A stretch of DNA of 64,000 nt. Origin: Sunxiuqinia sp963677175. GTDB lineage: Bacteria; Bacteroidota; Bacteroidia; Bacteroidales; Prolixibacteraceae. Below, piece by piece: positions 61,078 to 64,000 of this stretch. The stretch lies in assembly GCA_963677175.2 (NCBI GenBank), contig CAXXES010000007.1, forward strand, positions 496,001 through 560,000, in the 5' to 3' direction. The notes under the pieces were generated by a model. It saw only the letters and a program-made list of their open reading frames with translations. It searched no databases and had not been told where the DNA came from. The position numbers and the translations under genes are program-made. Position 1 is the stretch's first letter; each line of letters opens with the position of its first letter.

Positions 61078-62124
61078 ATGGTGGAAAAGCTCGAAATATT
61101 AAAACGCTATTTTTCAGGGAAATACTCCCGGAAGGATCTTCACTTGGTACGGGAATTATTTCTTGATAAAAAAAACAAAAGCGGACTGGAAAACGAACTG
61201 ATTCAGCACTGGATGGACTTTGAAATGAAAGAGGAGCAAAAAAGTATCAATCTCGCCCATTTACGAAACCAAATTCAGCATGAAATTTATCTGGAAGAAA
61301 ATCAAAAAGAAAGAACGCTTCAACCATTAATGAGATTACAGCGAATTGCAGCTATTTTATTCGTTCCGCTGCTGTTGGGCTTCGCTGTCTATTTCATAAG
61401 CTCCAGGCTCAATACAACGCCCGTAGCTTATGCCGAAATTATTTGTCCGGAGGGAACCCGCACCAGATTCACACTTCCCGATGGTAGCTCCGGATTCTTA
61501 AACAATGGAAGCCGATTGAAATACGCAGTTCCCTTTCGTCGTTCAAGAGACGTTGCCCTGGTTGGAGAAGCTTTTTTTGATGTGGTTCAAGATGGAACAC
61601 CTTTCCATGTCAGAACAAAAAAACTGGATATTGCGGTCACTGGAACAACGTTCAACGTCATTGCCTACGACGATGATCCAACCGAAGAAGTTGTTCTACA
61701 AACTGGCAAAGTCATAATTTCATCCACCAAAGGTCAGAAATTGAGCACGTTGCATCCGAGTCAGCAATTAACATTTAATCTGCAAAACCATCAATACCAG
61801 GTTCGGAATGTTGATGCAGCACAGTATACAGCTTGGCGTGAGGGAAAGCTGATTTTTAGAAACGAGGGGCTCGAAGCCGTAGCAAAACGAATTGAAAGGT
61901 GGTACAATGTAACGATTGATATTAAGGATGAAGCACTGAAAAGCTATACCTATCACGCGACATTTATGGATCATAATTTGGAAGAACTACTCCGGCTCTT
62001 AAGTCTCACCTCACCCATGAAATTTGAAATTGAAAAACAAAACCGAAATACGTCGAACGAATACCTGAAAAAGAAAAAAGTGATCCTCAAAATAGACCAT
62101 GCAAAAATGAACCAATTCAATTAA
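61078..62124 (+). CDS. FecR-type anti-sigma factor
   Basis: 348 residues. The N-terminal cytosolic part (EKLEILKRYFSGKYSRKDLHL) would hold the sigma factor, a helix (IAAILFVPLLLGFAVYFIS) crosses the membrane, and a periplasmic FecR domain contains RTRFTLPDGSSGFLNNGS, VALVGEAFFDV and VTGTTFNVIAYDD. The C-terminal DUF4974 domain (GLEAVAKRIERWYNV) contacts the STN domain of a receptor. The open frame reaches 62 codons upstream to 60892, but that section is low-complexity and MVEKLEIL is the usual start. It links the sigma gene with the SusC receptor next door. Confidence 0.9.
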   Translation: MVEKLEILKRYFSGKYSRKDLHLVRELFLDKKNKSGLENELIQHWMDFEMKEEQKSINLAHLRNQIQHEIYLEENQKERTLQPLMRLQRIAAILFVPLLLGFAVYFISSRLNTTPVAYAEIICPEGTRTRFTLPDGSSGFLNNGSRLKYAVPFRRSRDVALVGEAFFDVVQDGTPFHVRTKKLDIAVTGTTFNVIAYDDDPTEEVVLQTGKVIISSTKGQKLSTLHPSQQLTFNLQNHQYQVRNVDAAQYTAWREGKLIFRNEGLEAVAKRIERWYNVTIDIKDEALKSYTYHATFMDHNLEELLRLLSLTSPMKFEIEKQNRNTSNEYLKKKKVILKIDHAKMNQFN

Positions 62125-62129
62125 AAAAA

Positions 62130-62157
62130 ACAGGAAAGTATGGCTGTACTTCCCTGT
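62130..62157. other. Hairpin between fecR and the SusC gene
   Basis: ACAGGAAAGTA (62130-62140) pairs with TACTTCCCTGT (62147-62157) with one mismatch and a 6-base loop. No T run follows on the plus strand; the A run before it would make a minus-strand terminator, with no gene there to use it. It may protect or attenuate the mRNA. Confidence 0.5.
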
Positions 62158-62214
62158 ATTAAAAATCAAGTAGAAACGCTTACTAAATGTTTAACCACTT
62201 AATGATTCAAATTT

Positions 62215-64000
62215 ATGAAAAAAAAACGAATCTGGGTGTCAGAGTCTCTCTGCACACTGATTAAAATCTGGAAAACTATGCGCTTGAGTGTATTTTTAGT
62301 GCTTTTGTTTGTTGCCCAATCGTGGGCAATTGATTCTTACTCTCAACAAAACCGGCTTACGATTAACCTGTCGGGTGTAAAAGTGATTGATGTACTGAAT
62401 GAAATTGAAGACGAAACAGATTTCTTTTTCCTTTTCAATCAAAAATTGGTTGATGTTGACCGTAAAGTTGACATCAAAGTCAATCAAGAAAAAGTAGAAA
62501 ATGTACTTTCAAAATTATTTGAAAACACAAATGTCAAATTCAAAGTAATGGACCGTCAGATTATCCTGACAACTGGAAGCAGCGGAGAATATGCCTTTCA
62601 GCAAAAAAGGACGGTGACAGGAACTGTTGCCAATAGTTTGGGCGAACCCATCCCCGGAGCAACGATCGTCATTAAAAGTACGAGCAAAGGAACAATTTCA
62701 GACACCAATGGTAATTTTGTACTTCAAAATGTGGAGGCCGGGCAAACGTTGGTGTTTTCGTTTGTTGGGATGGAAACCCGCGAAGTAGCTGTCGGTAACC
62801 AATCCAATTTTAACATCGTTTTAAGCGAAAGTACTATTGGGCTGGAAGAAGTTGTGGCTATTGGCTATGGAACCATGAAAAAATCTGATTTAACCGGATC
62901 GGTTTCGTCCGTAAGGAACGAAGACCTTGAAGCGGTTCCGGTGTACAACATGGAACAAGCCTTGAAAGCAGGCGCCTCAGGTGTCCGGGTTACTCAAAAC
63001 TCGGGGAACCCAGGTGGAAGGATAGAAGTCCGCATCCGGGGAGGAAACTCCATGATCGGCGACAACCAGCCATTGTATGTTGTGGATGGTTTCCCTGTTG
63101 TGGGAGAGATCAACTTTCTGAACCCTTCAGATATCGAATCAGTTGACATCCTGAAGGATGCATCGGCTACGGCCATTTATGGCGCACGTGGTGCAAACGG
63201 TGTTGTCATCATCACGTCAAAGAGGGGAAAAGCCGGACAAAAAAGCCGGATTGAAATAAACAGCTTTATTGGTGTTCAGGAAGAATCCAAACGTTATGAC
63301 CTTTTAAATGCCAAAGAATATGCCATCATTGCCAACGAATGGTTGAAAAATGGTGGGCTTGCGCCTTTCTTTAATATTGATGAAGTACAGAACCCCGGCA
63401 CTGATTGGCAGGACGCCGTACTGCGTACAGCGGCAATCCACAACCATACCATTACTTTCACCGGTAGCTCGGAGAAAACGCGCTATTCCTTGTCGGGCAA
63501 TTATTACGACCAAGAAGGGATATTGATCAACTCGGGTGTTAAAAGGGGGTCTGTCAGGTTAAACCTCGACCACGACATGAATGATTGGCTCAAAATGGCT
63601 GTCAACATGAACTTTTCAAGAAGGGAACGACAGTCCATCCCAGTTGACAATGGATACCGCGGTACTTCCTTATTATCAGCCGCCGCGTCAGCCCCTCCTA
63701 CTTTGCCGGGTTACGATGAAAATGGCTTGCCCACCCAAATCGAAAAATTTTATAATTTTGGTTCGGCCGATATGCGCAACCCAATGATTTTTGCGGCAAA
63801 CCAATCGCGGAGCTTGGGAAATACCATAGTTGGAAACGCTACATTCGATGTTAAGCTGGCTAAAGGATTGTCTTTTAAAACGCTGTTGGGAATTGAATAT
63901 GCCAACTCGTTGAATGACCAGTTTACCCCAATCATTTTCCCCAATGACCGGGGATTCGGTTCACAAAGGAACTACTACCGGAATTCATTTTTGAATGAAA
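62215..64000 (+). CDS. SusC/RagA-type TonB-linked receptor with STN domain (partial)
   Basis: The first 595 codons, open to the window end. A signal peptide with a long N-region (cleavage near residue 40) is followed by an STN domain (residues about 50-115), a carboxypeptidase-D-like regulatory domain (GTVANSLGEPIPGATIVIKS near 137), and a plug with GASGVRVTQ, IRGGNSMIG and YVVDGFPV, then barrel strands. It would import a glycan or other ligand with TonB energy and a SusD partner beyond the window. The STN signals to FecR and the sigma factor, which fits gene order. Ligand unknown. Confidence 0.92.
   Translation, partial: MKKKRIWVSESLCTLIKIWKTMRLSVFLVLLFVAQSWAIDSYSQQNRLTINLSGVKVIDVLNEIEDETDFFFLFNQKLVDVDRKVDIKVNQEKVENVLSKLFENTNVKFKVMDRQIILTTGSSGEYAFQQKRTVTGTVANSLGEPIPGATIVIKSTSKGTISDTNGNFVLQNVEAGQTLVFSFVGMETREVAVGNQSNFNIVLSESTIGLEEVVAIGYGTMKKSDLTGSVSSVRNEDLEAVPVYNMEQALKAGASGVRVTQNSGNPGGRIEVRIRGGNSMIGDNQPLYVVDGFPVVGEINFLNPSDIESVDILKDASATAIYGARGANGVVIITSKRGKAGQKSRIEINSFIGVQEESKRYDLLNAKEYAIIANEWLKNGGLAPFFNIDEVQNPGTDWQDAVLRTAAIHNHTITFTGSSEKTRYSLSGNYYDQEGILINSGVKRGSVRLNLDHDMNDWLKMAVNMNFSRRERQSIPVDNGYRGTSLLSAAASAPPTLPGYDENGLPTQIEKFYNFGSADMRNPMIFAANQSRSLGNTIVGNATFDVKLAKGLSFKTLLGIEYANSLNDQFTPIIFPNDRGFGSQRNYYRNSFLNE

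Overview
The window is chromosomal DNA from a Bacteroidota bacterium, most likely of the Marinilabiliales/Prolixibacteraceae type (lineage is inference). Supporting signs are a SusC-type TonB receptor preceded by an ECF sigma factor and a FecR anti-sigma, an E1 alpha/beta fusion for a 2-oxoacid dehydrogenase, a BlaI/M56-TonB pair, and Bacteroidetes-type promoters (TTTG, about 19 bp, TAnnTTTG). No rRNA, intact tRNA, CRISPR, insertion sequence or prophage was found. Most of the window is ordinary core genome.

Layout. 0-3.6 kb: two surface-polysaccharide glycosyltransferase-like genes, a small XRE/coiled-coil regulator with a long phased repeat array upstream, and a gene-poor, partly GC-rich stretch. 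3.6-14.4 kb: fabG, a Cache-HAMP-SpoIIE phosphatase, an MscS channel, clpC, gyrA and a TPR protein. 14.7-23.6 kb: mgsA, the E2-E1(alpha-beta)-flavodoxin operon, a secreted protein, a serine hydrolase, pyrK-pyrD and an XRE regulator. 24.4-37 kb: a metallophosphoesterase, a very large peptidase/propeller/barrel protein, a 1-kb repeat-bearing gap, a large membrane protein, a lipoprotein, lgt and secA. 37-48.7 kb: small zinc and ferredoxin genes, nth, an ABC-F ATPase, TPR protein, the BlaI/BlaR-like pair, a nitrilase, an acyltransferase, a B3/4 protein, a flavin reductase and lipA. 48.8-60.1 kb: a heptad-repeat microgene, an outer-membrane protein, an FRG protein, HAD phosphatase, pyridoxal kinase, dapB-lepB, lapA, wbqC, Nudix, NlpC/P60 and a PgpH-like HD phosphodiesterase. 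60.2-64 kb: ECF sigma, FecR and the start of a SusC receptor with an STN domain, a trans-envelope signalling set.

The most unusual signal is a set of three separate tandem arrays that all keep an exact 21-bp period (two DNA turns, or seven codons), with a tendency to 42-bp dimers: 2480-2752 (13 degenerate, partly palindromic units directly upstream of the XRE gene), 29051-29225 (around CGATAGC), and 48809-49036 (a gene made of (V/M)NELQLN heptads whose units differ mostly by synonymous changes). Other regulatory structures read from the sequence are three BlaI-like operators at 44.6-44.8 kb, a helically phased inverted cluster of TGTCATT/AATGACA sites between nth and the ABC-F gene, and a palindrome in the pyrKD leader.
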